A stretch of 64,000 bases of DNA from Cellulomonas sp. HZM (lineage in GTDB: Bacteria; Actinomycetota; Actinomycetes; Actinomycetales; Cellulomonadaceae): the NCBI RefSeq assembly GCF_000708885.1, contig NZ_JEOE01000011.1:1-64000 (forward strand), given 5' to 3'. Numbering within the stretch: position 1 is the stretch's first letter; each line of letters opens with the position of its first letter. Positions 63,290 through 64,000 of this stretch are shown here, in pieces. The notes under the pieces are model-generated. The model worked only from the letters and a program-made list of their open reading frames with translations. It did not search any database and was not told where the DNA came from. Both the position numbers and the translations under genes were made by a program.

Positions 63290-64000
63290 CACAGTCCCTG
63301 GCCGAGGAGCCAGGTGGAGACCGCCTGCGCGACCTCCTGCCATCCGTGGTCGATGGTCAGCGAGTGCCCGCGGCCCTCGAACTGCCGCAGCTCGGTGACG
63401 GCCGACGAGTCGCGGTACTGCTTGAACGTCGAACGCGTCACGACGTCGGGGACGGTGTGGTCGGCGGTGCCGGAGATCAGGAGCAGCGGGCCGCGGTCCT
63501 CGTTCTTGGTGTCGACGGCCGCCTGCGAGTGCAAGACGAAGTTCGCCGCGGCCGCCTGGAACAGCGGGCGAGCGGGCGACGGGATGGTCCACCGCTCGAA
63601 CAGCTCGTCGGACTCCTCCTGCGGCACGGCGTTGCCGAAGCCGAACCGGAACTGCTCGCGCGTGAGGGACACCGCGCGGTGCAGGTTGGCGGGGTTGCCG
63701 AGCGCGGGGAACCCGGCGCGCAGCTGCGCGAGCGGCAGCGGGAGAACCCCCTTGATCTGTGCCGGGTCGATCGCGACGGCGGCGGCCGCGCGCCCCTGGC
63801 CGAGCAGCTTCTCCGCGATGAGCCCCCCGAACGAGTGGCCGACGAGGACCGGCGGCGCGGGGAGCGCGGCGATGATCTCCGCGTAGTGCTCGACGGCGTC
63901 GTCGATGCTGACGTCCGCGACGTCGTCGGCCCTCTCACGAGCCTCGGCGACCGTGCCAGGCTCGCCGGGCCACCCCGGTGCGACGGGCGCGTAGCCCGCC
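63289..64000 (-). CDS. Alpha/beta hydrolase, partial (runs off right edge)
   Basis: The C-terminal 236 residues of an alpha/beta hydrolase; the start lies beyond the window. The nucleophile elbow is VGHSFGGLIAEKLL, the acid is in LLISGTADHTVPD and the His in FEGRGHSLTIDHGW. The segment QIKGVLPLPLAQLRAGFPALGNP and the cap with FRFGFGNAVPQEESDELFERW are typical of a common actinobacterial esterase/haloalkane-dehalogenase-like group. It overlaps the SDR gene by one base, so both are expressed together. Confidence 0.88.
   Translation of the reverse strand, partial: AGYAPVAPGWPGEPGTVAEARERADDVADVSIDDAVEHYAEIIAALPAPPVLVGHSFGGLIAEKLLGQGRAAAAVAIDPAQIKGVLPLPLAQLRAGFPALGNPANLHRAVSLTREQFRFGFGNAVPQEESDELFERWTIPSPARPLFQAAAANFVLHSQAAVDTKNEDRGPLLLISGTADHTVPDVVTRSTFKQYRDSSAVTELRQFEGRGHSLTIDHGWQEVAQAVSTWLLGQGL

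Overview
The window comes from a very GC-rich actinobacterium, most likely Cellulomonas or a close relative in the Micrococcales. The evidence is a paired clpP1-clpP2 operon beside tig, a secreted GH6 cellulase with a CBM2 module, a mycothiol-type DsbA reductase (Rv2466c family), an F420-type LLM oxidoreductase, an Eis-type acetyltransferase, frequent GTG starts, and several likely leaderless genes. The genus is an inference from gene content.

Layout. 1-3.1 kb: protein quality control on the minus strand (clpP2, clpP1, trigger factor) with a candidate ClgR box. 3.2-11.4 kb: tRNA-Pro, an MMPL transporter, tRNA-Gly, a sugar acetyltransferase, a divergent MarR/FUSC-exporter pair, an alpha/beta hydrolase and a small membrane protein. 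11.5-17.8 kb: a small ORF coupled to a large LuxR-type ATPase, a LacI regulator, a secreted M23 peptidase and a lipoprotein. 17.9-19.9 kb: a cysteine synthesis unit (cysK, cysE) behind a short cysteine-rich leader ORF and mutually exclusive RNA pairings. 19.9-31.4 kb: DUF4180, a GntR/DUF1648 pair, LLM oxidoreductase, alkyltransferase-like protein, Eis, rpiB, M13 peptidase, YchJ, DsbA-like reductase and pepN. 31.4-38.7 kb: GH6 cellulase with LacI-type operators, malQ, prolyl oligopeptidase and MscS. 38.8-45.5 kb: PTS EIIB and enzyme I, truncated haemoglobin, two thioesterases, topoisomerase IB and an SDR/DUF2867 protein.

45.5-54.9 kb is a minus-strand block in which two paralogous pairs of dynamin-like GTPases flank ssb and ettA. 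Within each pair the two genes overlap by ATGA. A tRNA-Arg(TCT) gene follows at 55.0 kb.

55.1-61.0 kb is an island in the 3' end of that tRNA gene. A 26-bp perfect (about 47-bp imperfect) direct repeat at 60.93 kb marks the far end. It carries a lipoprotein, a PD-(D/E)XK protein, an RNase D-like exonuclease, a two-TM protein, a CoiA-like protein, tiny proteins, and a junction where the first 13 codons of a serine recombinase meet a truncated type IIG restriction-methylase gene. No intact integrase is visible. A second accessory stretch (61.1-62.2 kb) holds an OGG-fold protein and a partner. From 62.5 kb an ordinary SDR/hydrolase pair resumes; the hydrolase runs off the right edge.
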